Shown: positions 37,606 through 49,588, counted from the first letter of the stretch. The stretch is 64,000 nucleotides of DNA from Mycogone perniciosa (GCA_025331125.1 JAOALB010000141.1:1-64000), one strand, 5' to 3'. The notes: generated by a model not told the origin, from the sequence alone. A program made the numbers and translations.

Positions 37606-38189
37606 GTGCTGAAGGCCGTGTACTCCTCGCGCCGAGGCCGATTCACCAGTTCTGGTAACTGGGCCAAATCTGCAGTTTTTTGCGGCTATCGGTTACCCTT
37701 TTCAGGTCCGCCAATTTCTCCGTCAAGGTTGAAAGGCACGATGGCTGGGGAAATTCGTTATCTCGCCAAGGCTTTTGAGGAAACAAGGAGAAACTACTTT
37801 TTTAGTGGCGTATAAAGATGATTGGCGCAGAAATTTGTCTGACTCATAGACCTATGGAGGAGATTCCAGTGATTATTGGTTACATAAATTCCTGGCAATA
37901 CCATTATTGGCTAAAAGAAATAACCTCATAGATAGTGGCCTTCGGTTTACCACTGCATAGACGGATCCAGTTATTAATAGAAAGCGTGAAAGCTAATGCT
38001 GAATTGGCAACATTCAGCGGGCATTTATTGGCTTCCCATAGCGGCTGAGCCAACTGGTAGTCTCCAAAGTCCGGTGCCGGAGGGCGCAACAACATCGGAT
38101 TTTTGGATTTTTGGCTATTTAATTTAGCAAAGCTTGGAATCTTGATTACAATTTAGCTAACTCCTTTCGGATCCGCGTCCACCGTTTAA
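37606..38189. other. Normal-composition sequence without a recognised gene
   Basis: Open frames exist at 37606-37815 (plus, 69 codons) and 37904-38095 (minus, 62 codons), but neither has a recognisable motif, a good start context or a clear intron. I treat them as chance frames. Confidence 0.4.
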
Positions 38190-38601
38190 CGGCTCCTCAT
38201 CGGCGCTTGAATGGGTAAACGTATATGAGACTACACTCGCAGCCGTGTCGCGCGGCGTGCAGACCGCTGTGCCGAACGCTGTGGTAATAGACGGGTGCTT
38301 CGCCTCGGTGGATGCCGCCGCCTCGAGGTGTCCTTCGTCGTGATCCGCGCTGAGCTGCCCGCCCCGACAATACGTCGGCAATCTATGCCTCAAATCAGTA
38401 TTCGATCCATTTATGAATGACGTCCGCGACAAGAGTGACCAGGGTATTAATGTCTGGAACAGACTCGCCTTCTGGAAGATGAAGCGCAACACGGTAGCAC
38501 AAGTGTTGGGTCCTAGTAGACTGCTGCAGCAAACACTCGTGCCTTCTCGCCTAACTCTTCCGTTTTCCCCAATAGGCTGGGCCCGCTCTTGCGAGCTTTA
38601 G
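38190..38601 (+). pseudogene. Possible decayed protein gene, unknown family
   Basis: Three neighbouring plus-strand segments read like protein but in different frames: one through VNVYETTLAAVSRGVQTAV and VVIDGCFASVDAA (about 38206-38310), one reading LEVSFVVIRAELPAPTIRR (about 38310-38400), and one at 38413-38601 reading NVWNRLAFWKMKRNTV. The first frame meets a TGA at about 38339 that is a CGA-to-TGA type change. Amino-acid composition is protein-like and no repeat is evident. I do not recognise the family. The minus-strand frame over the same bases (38157-38492) is the main alternative. Confidence 0.3.
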
Positions 38602-38702
38602 CTTTCTCCTTGGTGTCATGTTCGCTCGAAGGGTCGATGACAGCCTCCATGTCACTAAGAGCAGCCGACCAGGACTAAAGCAGATGCACCAAATGGGGAA
38701 GT

Positions 38703-38897
38703 ATGAGGCCAAAAAAAGCAGCTTACACGATTTCTCGCTGCTCTCGTCTATTCCTCAGCATCTCTCTCATCTCTACAACAATCGTCCTCTTCATATCATG
38801 GTTCAGCAGTTTGCGCGTTTCGAACGGGGAGTGCCATTACAGCGAGGGGCGTGCAGATGCTGATTCCTTGGTCAATCGTGGTGTGTCTTTCCTCTGA
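38703..38897 (+). CDS. Short open frame with one predicted membrane segment, doubtful
   Basis: 64 codons. After a basic start (MRPKKAAYTISRCSR) comes a hydrophobic stretch (LFLSISLISTTIVLFISWF, residues about 16-34) that would serve as a signal anchor, then a short polar tail. This is the pattern of the N-terminus of a type II membrane protein, so it may be the first exon of a lost gene. There is no supporting intron or neighbour, and the frame could be chance. Confidence 0.22.
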   Translation: MRPKKAAYTISRCSRLFLSISLISTTIVLFISWFSSLRVSNGECHYSEGRADADSLVNRGVSFL

Positions 38898-38906
38898 ATG
38901 ATCCTT

Positions 38907-38965
38907 GTTTGTCCATAAGTCGATTTTGTCCATTAGTACTCCGTAGATTTTGTCCATAAGTAGAT
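38907..38965. repeat. Short degenerate tandem repeat (TTTGTCCATAAGT)
   Basis: Three units of GATTTTGTCCATAAGTA type: TTTGTCCATAAGT at 38908, TTTGTCCATTAGT at about 38925 and TTTGTCCATAAGT at about 38949. No function recognised. Confidence 0.75.
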
Positions 38966-39477
38966 GTTGCATTCTGCTCAATTGGGCGTGTGCACAGGGA
39001 AGAGCGTCTATCTAGCGTTTTGACGAACGCCCCGGTGTGCCTCGGCGAGCAACGGTGTGCCAGACCAACTGGTCGACCGATGTTGCGCAGGAAGACCCGG
39101 CATCAACGGCTATGCGGTACCCATGTCCGTCCGGAATAGCGTGCTGCCTGGCAAATCCTGTCCAGGCCCTTTCTCCACCTCGATCATACCGATCTCGCAC
39201 CTAGTGGGGGCTGGGCCATGAGTGACTTTTAAGCTTTCTGTGCCTGGTCGAAGATGTTGGACGGCCGACGCTTGACGGGGCAAATTTCGGTCGCAAGTGC
39301 ACTTCTTGGCGAAGGCGTGCTAAGTGGGCTGCGGACCTTGTCTAGTTGTCGACCAAGGAGCAATGGGTCAGTGTTCCGCCTCCAAGCCAGAAGTTGACTT
39401 TTGCACAGCGATTTTCTCTTTGATGGGCAATATCAATATTTCCAGTCAGGTGTGAGCGTATCCACGTGTACACCATG
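38966..39477. other. Normal-composition sequence without a firm gene
   Basis: The only item worth noting is a 30-codon frame at 39363-39455 that opens MGQCSASK, an N-myristoylation-like start with a nearby Cys, and runs into CAGGTGTGAG, a possible splice donor. Nothing downstream confirms a second exon. Confidence 0.35.
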
Positions 39478-39615
39478 CCTTTACACCTCCACGCCTTACA
39501 ACTTCTACCTCTACGCATCACACCTCTCCGACTTTACACCTTGACGCCTTGATGCTCTAATGCCCTTACACCCTACACCCCTCACCTTCATACTTCCACG
39601 TCCTTGCACCCCCCT
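39478..39615. repeat. Pyrimidine-rich degenerate minisatellite
   Basis: About eight loosely conserved units of roughly 15-20 bases with the core TTACACC and a CACG/GACGCC tail (for example near 39480, 39529, 39564). Strong strand asymmetry: C/T with regularly spaced A. No telomeric repeat array is present. Confidence 0.65.
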
Positions 39616-39840
39616 GCCCTAATCATTCACACCCGGGGAGTGGGCGAGATGCTTCCAAAATCTGCCACCGCATTGTCCCTGACTACAGCGCCTTGGAGAC
39701 GAAAGGGCCTGCATCTCTTTGTCGTCAAAAAGACGACCGTATAGTCACGATGGTGGTGAAATACATAACATCCAAGACAAGTTGCCCCATAGGTATCTGG
39801 CTCCAGAAAAGTCGTTGGAACAACTTGCCACTTCTCCACG
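39616..39840. other. Sequence before the putative broken gene
   Basis: Overlapping short frames on both strands (39627-39863 minus, 39693-39977 plus); none with a recognisable motif. It may hold the promoter of the frame at 39841. Confidence 0.3.
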
Positions 39841-40278
39841 ATGCAGGCTCCCACCATGTACAACAGAGAATTGTACTTCAGGCAGCAGCCCTCTCAAGGG
39901 AACCGCCGGCCGCGTATGGCTTCTCTGCCGCAATTGAGCAGACAGAGACTCGGCCTGGCACCGTGAAACCGGTTTGACCAGAATTCCGGACTCGGCAGCT
40001 TTGCTTCCTCGCAGGAAATCCGCCCTGTTCCTCCTCAATCCAACGGCACTGCTGACATGGGCAACATGATGTACGTCACCCGCTTATGCCCCCGCGCACG
40101 AACTCACCAAGGGCAGGGCCATCGACGACGAGATGAACGAAATGAGAAGTCAAATAACACAGAGAGTGTAACATCTGACGAGCAACTATCCATCAGATTG
40201 ATAACAAGTGTTTGCTCAGCAACCTCTCCAGACCTTCTGGAGCGCGTGCTTGAAAAAGCATGCGAGGCAACACGGTAA
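39841..40278 (+). pseudogene. Putative broken gene, 146 codons with one internal TGA
   Basis: From the ATG at 39841 the frame runs 146 codons to TAA at 40276-40278 with one interruption, TGA at 39964-39966 (codon 42), which a single CGA-to-TGA transition explains. The N-terminal third is Gln/Arg/Pro-rich (ELYFRQQPSQGNRRPRM), the middle has PPQSNGTADMGNMM, and the C-terminus looks helical (SPDLLERVLEKACEA). I do not recognise the family. A TAG lies in frame upstream, so the start is plausible. The length with only one stop makes chance less likely, but the call remains tentative. Confidence 0.35.
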
Positions 40279-41339
40279 ACCTTCTTAAAATTATTTTAAG
40301 AGGTGCCTAGGGGCTATATAAGTATTGCTCCTGAAAAGCAGACGATTCGGAGCAGGCGCTGCTGCGATGCGGGCGAATTCGTATTGTTGGCGCGACTGTA
40401 AGGTCGCCTGCAATACAGATTTTTACCCCATTACAATACGCGTTACAACGCAACCGCGTCGCTCTTTAATCAGCCTTATACCAGCTATTCTACTATTAAA
40501 AGGGATTTAGGTTATAAAAACCACCCGACTCTTTAATTGTTTTAATTAAGAGACAGGGCACCCTTAGGCTTAGCTAGCTTTAGGTTAACAGTGCAGCGAG
40601 AGATTGCAGCAAAACCTATATATTATTACAAAAGCTAAAGTCCTTTTCTTAAATGTCCTTTCTTACTATAATAAAAGTTGTTAACTAGTGTCTAAAAGGT
40701 AATCGATGGATCTATTAAAGTTATAAGTGGCTATAGAATAACTAGGCTACTCTATAAGACATTTAAACAGTATACTGCAATAAAAATATATAAAAAAAAG
40801 TGAGTCGGGTTAGTAATAGGATTAAGTTAAGGCTACGCTAGCTAGGTGACCTTAAACTCCTTTATTGTAAGATATAGTTAGCAGATAGGAGGAGACTTTA
40901 TTTATAAGAGGAAGCTAGGCCTAGGGTTGCGCCTAGATAACCTAGTGGGCTATAGCAGTATACTAAGACTAGAGAAAGGATTAGGTCCGGCTTGCAACTA
41001 TGCTTTACTAGTTATTAGCTGATTGCTTTAAGGAGTTGGTATACTGGCTCGAGAGGATAAAAGTGTATATCGGTTAGTTAAAAGATTAGGAACCTAGATC
41101 CCGGCTTGTACCCGGGGCGGTCTCGCTATAAGATTGTGATGTCGTTGCTGGATATGCTGAATAAGACTGGCTTAAGGTGCAAAGCTTTGGAACGCGACTA
41201 CAGCGTACGCGTAACGACTACGAAGCGCCATAAGACGACTGTAGCACCGCTGCTGGACTGGCAATCTGGCTTTGGATGGGGTAACCAGCACTTTCAGACC
41301 TAGCTCGCACCTAGGGCGGTCTTCGGATCGTGATATTGT
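40279..41339. other. Transition zone with hairpins and repeated blocks, no gene recognised
   Basis: Base composition drifts from normal towards AT-rich in patches (40500-41000 is RIP-like, 41090-41340 is not). A short palindrome lies at 40281-40303, a strong hairpin at 40381-40416 and two diverged direct copies of a block of about 50 bp at 41099-41149 and 41299-41346. A TATATAAG motif at 40314-40321 could be an LTR promoter. Open frames at 40325-40510 and 41106-41303 carry no recognisable motif. Confidence 0.4.
40381..40416. repeat. Hairpin with GC-rich stem
   Basis: GTATTG..GGCG.GAC on the left pairs with GTCGCC..CAATAC on the right around a short TGTAAG-type loop, with a two-base mismatch and one bulge. 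It could be a structured RNA or part of a tRNA-derived element, but no A/B box pair was seen. Confidence 0.6.
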
Positions 41340-41346
41340 CACTGAA
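41099..41346 (+). repeat. Two diverged direct repeats of about 50 bp, 200 bp apart
   Basis: CCGGCTTGTACCCGGGGCGG (about 41100-41119) corresponds to TAGCTCGCACCTAGGGCGG (about 41301-41319), and similarity continues through GATTGTGATGTCGTTGCTG versus GATCGTGATATTGTCACTG. Most differences are transitions. The unit may be part of the untranslated region of the LINE that follows. Confidence 0.65.
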
Positions 41347-42327
41347 TAGAAGCTGGCCACAGCCTCCAAGTACCAAAGGCTAGGAAGGGCTCTCCCCCCT
41401 ACGCAGTAGCTATAGCGGCCAAGGCCTGCGTGCTACCAGTCGCCCTGTACGGTATAGGAGTATGGTGGCCAGGCCTGGAAAGAGTCTAGGACCAAACCAG
41501 GTAGACTTGTAAGCACTGGCGCAAATAGCCTGGCGATGAAAATGGATAAGGCTTTTAAAACAGCTGCCCGCGCTGTCCTCCCAGTCTGGAAGACCGCCCT
41601 AATTCTAGTGCTATACAGAGAATCTGGTATCCTACCTGCACTTACAGTACTTGCCTAGGCGAGATTAAGATACTCTGCCTAACTTGCAGGTCTAGATTAC
41701 TCCTACCTACTAGCGGACAGGATCAATAAACTAGCTATTTAGCTCCCTATAATATAACTGTAAAGGATAGCTAGATTAGTTAACCAGTCTATTTAACCTA
41801 CTCTTTTTACTAAAAAGCCGGGCTTTATTAAGGCTGGATTAAATTTTAAAGTATTAAAAAAAGAGATAGCTGTAATAAAACACTTTAAGCTAGTAGACTT
41901 ACTACTAGCTTTAGCTATTACAGTTTACTTTAACAGCTTTTAACTTAATAGGAAAATAAAGTAAGGAATAGTAGTATATTATAAGGCTAAGGTCTATAAG
42001 AATTTTAGATTACTTATTAATATAAAAGCCTATAATATAGAAGCTATAAGGGCTGCTTAGGCTATTAAAACAGCAGCTAAACTTATAAAAAAACAACCTT
42101 TAAGTTAATAAAGTATATGCTTTCCTTAATAATATATTAATAGTTAAGGGTCTGTTAAGGGAAGCTTTAACTTTATTATAAAAGGAATTTATATATTTTT
42201 AAAATATAGTTAAGGAGCTATACCCCTATAAAGTATTTGTCTTTTAAGTCCCTGGCTATAAGGATATACTAGGCAATAAAATAGCAGATAGGCTAGTTAA
42301 AGAAAGGGTATTTTGTTGAGGGGGAAT
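41340..42327 (+). mobile_element. Tad-like LINE, 5'-truncated ORF2 remnant (end of RT to RNase H)
   Basis: The plus strand reads, with stops and a few frame changes, the C-terminal part of a fungal Tad-type non-LTR polyprotein: ACVLPVALYGIGVWWPG (about 41423-41470), TAARAVLPVW (about 41557-41590), ARLRYSA (near 41660) and, at about 42250-42306, VPGYKDILGNKIADRLVKE, the end of the RNase H domain, where the expected His of GHxxxxGN reads Tyr. The first third is nearly free of RIP-like change and the last third is saturated. The right end is cut by family C copy 3 at 42328. The remainder of ORF2 and ORF1 is not evident to the left. Confidence 0.85.
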
Positions 42328-42702
42328 TAGCGCTTTAAATATATATATATACACTAACAATAACTAGAATAAAGCGCAGGAACCGCGCTTTTAATAAAAC
42401 CATAAAGCTGTAATTAAGTAATATAAAGACTAAAAGATACTGCGAATTATTTAATTATAATATCTGCAGTCGAAAGCAACTAACAGTTACCTCTTTATGC
42501 CTTAATAGCTATAAAATTATAAGTAAAGGTAATATATTAAAGGAAAACGCAGGTTAGTTTTTATTAAACTAGGTCTATCTGTTTATTTTTATAGTTTTAT
42601 ACCTCTTTAATGTAATAGTTGCTTAAATAAGTAATTAACTTTATTTAAATAGGCTAATAAAAAGGACTATAAGTATATTAAGTATATTACTTACCTTTAA
42701 TA
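42328..42702 (-). repeat. Family C LTR (L4)
   Basis: 375 bp aligned with L1 and L3; keeps TAGCGCTTTAAATAT at its left end. The bases just left of it (GGGGGAAT) resemble the internal sequence found left of L1 and L3 although here they should be LINE flank. Confidence 0.87.
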
Positions 42703-43066
42703 AAACCCTCCCCATAAGTATTTGCAAATAAAAAAAGTGAATCTTAATAAAATACTTATTTAGTTAAACCTCCTAGTATTAATATTATAATTCCTTAAAG
42801 TAAATATTAATAATATAAAGAAATAATAAAATAAATGTATTATAAAAAAAGGAAAACTAAAAATAAAATTACTATTATATATACTATTAATATCTTTATA
42901 TTTAATCTATATTAAATTATTCTCCCTATATTAAAACTACTATAATTAAATAGTTTTATTCTAGTAACCTATATTTATTACTAAGTATTTTAAACTGCTA
43001 TCTATTTATTTTATATTAATTATCTTATTACTTAAATAAATACACAGATTTACTTTTAAATATTAT

Positions 43067-43238
43067 TATTACAGTATAGAAAGGTAGGTTAAGGCAAATA
43101 TTATTATTGTACTGTAGAGAACAAGAAAGCCTTAAGGCTCTATGGAAAGCTATAGCTAGGAACGTATTGGGGCCTGGTTATATAACCGGGGCTTACGTAA
43201 CAGGGCGTTAATATCGCGTTACAGTCAGTGCTGTAACA
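43067..43238 (-). repeat. Gypsy copy 3, 3' LTR (172 bp)
   Basis: Starts TATTACAGTA and ends GCTGTAACA on the plus strand, the reverse complement of the LTRs of copies 1 and 2. Confidence 0.95.
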
Positions 43239-46200
43239 GTACCCCCCCTCTTTATTGCGCTATTTAGCCGAAAATGGCTATATTACTCGCATAAATCGAA
43301 ATTCCGGGTAATCCATTTTAATACTTCTAATATAAGGGTAAATAGGGCGAATTATATAGTCTTTAGTGTTAATAATGTATAGTTTAGTTATAGGCTTTAG
43401 CGCAGTATAGTTTTTAGTTAATGCTTTACAGGTATTAGTTTCTTTTTAGCTATTTTTTCTTTTTCTTTTTTTATAATTCCTTTTAATGCCTATTATAGTA
43501 AGCCTAGCTTTTCTAGGTTTCCTTTATAGAAGTTTTATATTACCTTTTCTTAGCCTTATAGGTTTTTAGTTAATTGCTATATAGCAGTATAGTATTTTTA
43601 TTTAATAAAGTAATGGAATCTGTTATTATTATAATAATTTAAAAGCGCTTTAAACTTTTATTTCTTTTATATTTTATCTATATTATTTTCTTTTTTTAGT
43701 ATTCTACTTTAAATATTCTTTAGCTTAGCTTTATTAATTATCTTTTACCTAAAACGCACTAAGGTAACTGTTTTAGGTTATAGGAGGGAGTTATATAAAA
43801 CTAAGAAAATCTTTATACTTTTTAGTAGGCTAATTATATAGGCTTATAAATATACTTTTATTATTATATAGGGCCTTGCCTATTTATTGTTTAGCTTTTT
43901 TATTGGCTAGTTAATTTTTATATTTTATATATTAATAAAGACTTTCTATTTAATAGTATAGACTAATAATGCCTTTTTTTATATATTTGCGTTTTCTTTA
44001 TATTTTTTTAAAGCTTTAGTAAAGGCTTTTAACTGTATAATAATACATTTAAATCGCTTAGTAATAGCGTTAGCGTAGAAAAACTCTCTTTTTTTTATTA
44101 TAGAAAGGTTTAGCGGGCAAGGCTGTAAAGGCTTTATCTTTAAGCGAGGGTTAAAACTATAATTAGCGAAAAACAGTAATATATTAGTAGTTTTAAATAC
44201 TATATTATTTGCGGCGAATTCGGCTAATAGAAGCTAATAGGCCTAGTTATTTTAATAAAAGTTAATAAAAGCTTATAAGTATTATTTTATACTTGCATTA
44301 ATTCTTTTAATCTAGCTATTAGTTTTAAAGTAAAAGGCTAATAACTGTTTTAATATAACTTTTAATTGCTTTAAAAGTTATTTTTAGAATTATAATATAA
44401 ACTATATACTGCAGTTTAATATAATATTATTAAGTATACTATAAATGCAGTAAATCCTGCTAATAAATATATTAGCTAACTTTTTTATTAATAGTAAAGT
44501 AATAAGTATAAAATAATGCATTTTTATAAAGCAATAAACTATTACTAGTAAATATTTATAAATAGTATTATAGTAATAGGATTTAAGCAGTAGTATAATA
44601 TAGTTAATAAAGATATTTAACTATATATTGAATAAGACTAGTAATAGTTAAAGGAAGCTTTATAGTAAAGATTATAAAGCCTTTATTTTAAGATATAGTT
44701 TACAGGCTTATATAAATACTTTAGTATTTTTTAAGATTTATAGCTATTAGTATATTTAGTTAATAAAGTTTAAAGTTTTAAACCTGCTTAGGTATTTAGC
44801 TAGGCCGCTTAAATAGTTTTTAAATAGGATTTATATATAAAGCTTATTATTAAAGGGAATAAAAAGCTGCTCTTAGTAATAAATTCTATTATTTATTACT
44901 CGGCAGTTGTTTATTGCAATTTAAAGTTCTCTATAAAGCTATTTTAGCTATTAGCGGATATTTAAGTCTTAAAGCGCAGTTACTATATCTTTTACTATAG
45001 TATTTTATTTATATACTGCTGCAATTAGGTTATTAATTAATTTATTTTCTGCTAGTATTATTATAGCTATAAAGGCAGCCTTTATAGATAGTTTAATATT
45101 TAATAAAACTTTTTTTTAAAACGTTACTTAAGCTTTAAGGCTAAAAGAACTTTATAGGAGGATAATATATTGCCTGTTTTTAATTTAATTATTAAAAGGG
45201 TTTAATTTTATAGGCCTATTTTCTACTTTTTTACTTAAAGCGTTAAGCTTTATAGCCTTAAAGCTAAGTTAGTAAATAATATAAAAGTTAAAGCTAAAAA
45301 GGAATTTAAACTATTAAATTTACTGTTAGTTTAAGGCTTTTATTAAAGTAAAGTATTTAAAGTTTTTATAATCTATAATAATATTAAACTTTTATAAGCT
45401 TTATAATTTTAAATGCTACTCTTTTATTACTTTAATAATAGCTAGGAGTTTTTTATTATAGATTTTATAATTATATTTTTAAGTATTATATTTTGCGGAA
45501 AAGAATATAATAAGGCATAAAATACCCTTTTTATTATACTGCAATAAGATATTGCCTAATACCTAGTTAAAGGCATTAGTTTTAAAGACTGTTTACTTAT
45601 TATAATTAAAAAGGGCTAAGACTAAGGCTAATTTAAAGGTATATTTAATTAAATTAAAGGCTTTTTACTATTTCTCTCTTTAAATATATAGTTAATCCTT
45701 TTTTAAAAGCTTATTTAGTAATATAGCTATTTTAAAGTATCTTTAAATAAAATAGCAATAGAAATTTATAAAGTTAAGAAACTTTTATAAATCTTTTATT
45801 CCTTTAAGTAATTACTAGTTTAATATAGCCTTAACTTTCTTAAGATTTATTTCTAATCCCTTTAAAGTAATAATTAAGCTAAAGTATTTTATCTTTATTG
45901 TCTTAAACTTACATTTAGCAATATTAATTTAAAGGCTAGTGTCTTAAAGGCAGGCTATTACTTTATATATATATTTTCAGTACTCCTTTTAATATAATAA
46001 AGATATAAAGATATTATTAAAGTATACTATATAAATACAGTTAAAGAGGTTATAGAGAGTATAGTTAATATAGTATTAAAATATAGCAGGTATATTATAG
46101 AGGCTAAAAGGTATAACTAATATCTTAAAAGGCTAAACTTTATAATAAACGCCGTTTTCTATATATCCCCTTTAATAATATAAAGGTTATTAAACGCAGT

Positions 46201-49200
46201 AATAATATTAAGTTTTATATATACCTTTATATAGTTTAAGGCATTAAAGGTTTCCTAGATTAATAGCAGTAGGTACTGATTTTTAATAATAATATTATTT
46301 AACCTTTAGTAATTTTAATAGATATAAATACTGCCTTTTAGTTTTGCAGTTAAAAGGAAAGGAGTAGTATATAATACTTGCAATTTACAGATAAATCCTT
46401 TTACTAAATTATTATTTAACTATTTTTTTATTACCTATAGTTTATTAAATGAAAATAGCCTATTCTTTTAATATAGTAAATCTTTTCCTAGCAGTATTTT
46501 AATTTTATAGTCTTAAGCCTATTATAAAGGAAGTTTATTTACTGTCTTTAACGGAAAGGCATTATATAAATTATATAGTTAGGATAGCAGTTTTTTTAGG
46601 ATATTTAGTTTACTAAATTTAGGTTTTCCTACTATAAATTTCTTAATATTAGCAGCTATAATCTTTTTTAGTTATATTAAAGAGTAGTATTTATTAATAA
46701 AGTTATATATTTCTTTAAGTAATACTATTTTTACTTTAATATAGTCTCCCTACCCTATAAATACTTTTTAGAAAAACTTATTTAAAGCTTTAATAAAATA
46801 ATAGGTATTAATTCTTTAATTTTAATAGTTTAGTTAATCTCCTTTTAAGTTACTTTTATTATATAGATATATAATTATTAATAAAAGGTAATAAAGTTTA
46901 TAGCTGCTATTATTTATATATCCGCTATATTTAAGTATACTTTTTAATTTTAGAGTTTAGTTTAGTTTTATAGAAATAATATATTAAAAAATAATAATAA
47001 TAGCTTTAATAAAGGTTTCCCTTTTTATTATTAACTGCTGATTATAAAAGCAGGCAGTAGCTTTATATATATTTAGTTTAGGATTATTTATATTTATATT
47101 TTTTTTTTATTAATTCTACTATACCTATAAATTATATAGTAATCTCGGTTTAGTATTAAGGTTTATAGAATGTATAGTTTAAAGGCCCCCTCTTTAATTA
47201 AGTTATAGTCTATTTCTTTTAAAGTATTTTTAACTAATAGTTACTAGTATAATATAATTTTTTATTTAATTAAGTTAAGCTTTACTTTATTTAAGGTATC
47301 TTTAACTATTAATTGCTAGTAATATATATTCCCTATATTAGCTTTAGTAAAGTTATTTTTTATCTCGACTGTTATTAAAATTTATATAAAGCTAGCTATA
47401 CTTTTTAAAAGACAGTAATTATAATAGTAATAAAATTTAAAAGTAATAATTAACTCCTTTTAATTAATATTAAAGTTATATTTTCTTAACTATAAAAGGC
47501 TAAGGATTATAGGTATATTATTAAGGATATTTATAATAAAAAAAGGCAGAGTTCTTTATAAAAGCTAATTATAGTTTATATAATAAAAAAGTTTAAAATT
47601 TTATTAGCTATATTCCTATTAATAAATAAAAGATTTAGTAAATAGCAGTTATTAGGTAGTAATATTAAATTGCTTAATAAAAGTGCAGTTAATAAAAGTT
47701 TAAAGTATATAGCTATTATTTATTAAAGCTTTTATATTAATATAAATATTATATGCAAAAAATAGTATAGTTTATATTAAAAGGGATTTACTATTTATTA
47801 ATTTAAGTTTAAAGGGTTTTTAATTAAAAAAATAACAGTAAATCTATTTTAAGATAATAGTTTTATTTACAGTTAACCTTTACTTATAACTTTCAGTAAA
47901 GGTTAATCTTTTCTTTAATTTGCGAATTAAGTCTATGTTTTTAATAAATAAGGCTAGCTAAACTGGGGTAAACTAAAAGTTAATAGGGCAGCGCTACTAT
48001 TATTATTTTTATTAATACTTAGAGAGGGTATATTGTTTAAGGCCTAGATTTATAGGTTATTTAGGCATTACAGGTAATATTAGCGCGCTATTAAGGTTTA
48101 ATTATTATACTTTACTAGGCTGTTCTATTATTAGCTTTAAAGTACTGCTAGGTTAAGGTATAGTTAATATAGCTAAACTTAGCAATTTTAATTTTATATT
48201 TAATATAAATTGCCTTAATATATATTAGACTGTTTTTTTTATTATATTTATTAAAGCTATAGCCTGTTTTTTTATAGTAAAAGCAGAGTCCTTTAATAAT
48301 ATCTTCTTTATAAAAGATTTAAAGGCAAAGTAGTAAGGTATATATAGTATCTAGCTGTATTAGGTCGCTAGTTGGCGCTAAGGCAGCAGCTTAGTTATTT
48401 TGCTGGCGTTAATAATATTACTGTTAATGCTAATACTGCTGTTAATAATAGCTTTATTAACGCTGGCCCATTTAGGCAGCGCGGAGGGCGTTATAATAGG
48501 CGCTTTCCTAAAGCCTATTATAGATAATCTAGTAGAGTTAGTATTATTTAGTAAAGTTAGACTTATATGGCTTGGTTATTTAAGTCTTTATAGTATTAGC
48601 AAGCTTTTAAAAGACTTTTATCTTTAAAGCCTTTACTATCTGTTTAGCAGTTTTACTATATTTATTACTTCATACAATTAACTTAACTAAAAAGTTTTAA
48701 AAAGGCTTATTTAATATATATAGGTTATTAAAAGACTGTAATGCCTTTTAGGAAAGGTTAATTATTTTATATTATTTATTAAAATTAATAAAAAGTACTA
48801 TATTAATTTTTTAATATTATTAGGCAGGGTTATTGAAACTTTTAATAATAGTATTAAAGTTTCTTTATTGCAGTTAATATATATCTCCCTTTAAAAAACT
48901 TATAATATATAAAATCTTTTTAAGTTTAATTAAAAAGATTAATTAATTACCTGTAAAGGTAATATTAATTTAAGAATACTAGTTAATATATTTTTATTAA
49001 TATTTAATAATATTTTTCTATTTACTATTAAATTACTTAAAGTTTTTAATTTAATGGCAGCTAGGTAGGTTATTATTTTTAAGGCTTAATAGTAAAGCTG
49101 CATTTAAGGCTTTAACCTAGGCTTTAATTTATACTTTAAGGTTTTAATTTTTAACTGCCTACTTTAAGATTTCCTATTTAAAGGTTTATTTTTATTTCTT

Positions 49201-49588
49201 TTATTAAACTAAGCCTTTTTTAATTACTTAGTTAAGGAGATAAAATTAATAACAAAAATTATTATCCCTAATAATTATATTTATTAAATATATATAATCG
49301 CTATTAATACTGGATTTTTATAAGGTTTTAAAACAAAAGGGAAAAGTATAAGCTTTATAGTTAAAACTATAGTCTATTAGGCTAGGTTAGGCTATAGGGC
49401 AAGGTTTAAGGCATTTATATTTATCTCGCTTATAATTAGTTTGCTATAGATATAGGGTTTAAAGGATAAAGGCTAGGCTATAGAGGTATTATTATAAGTT
49501 TAGGAATAAAAGGGGATTTAAGGGGGATTTATAATCAGTTAAGTATATACCTTGCAACAGCGCAGTTAAGTTAAGGGATAGTATAAAC

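Noticed and set aside
38157..38492. 111-codon minus-strand frame
   Set aside because: Composition is less protein-like than the plus-strand segments, with no motif or start context; kept only as an alternative to the decayed gene call.
39012..39200. 62-codon minus-strand frame (MRDRYDRGGERAW...)
   Set aside because: No recognisable motif, no intron signals, no neighbour support.
40370..40450. tRNA or tRNA-derived SINE
   Set aside because: A hairpin is present, but no cloverleaf and no A/B box pair can be drawn.
48400..48627. 75-codon hydrophobic plus-strand frame in the AT-rich region
   Set aside because: Lies antisense to the gag region of the inverted Gypsy copy 3; its hydrophobicity comes from AT-rich codons.
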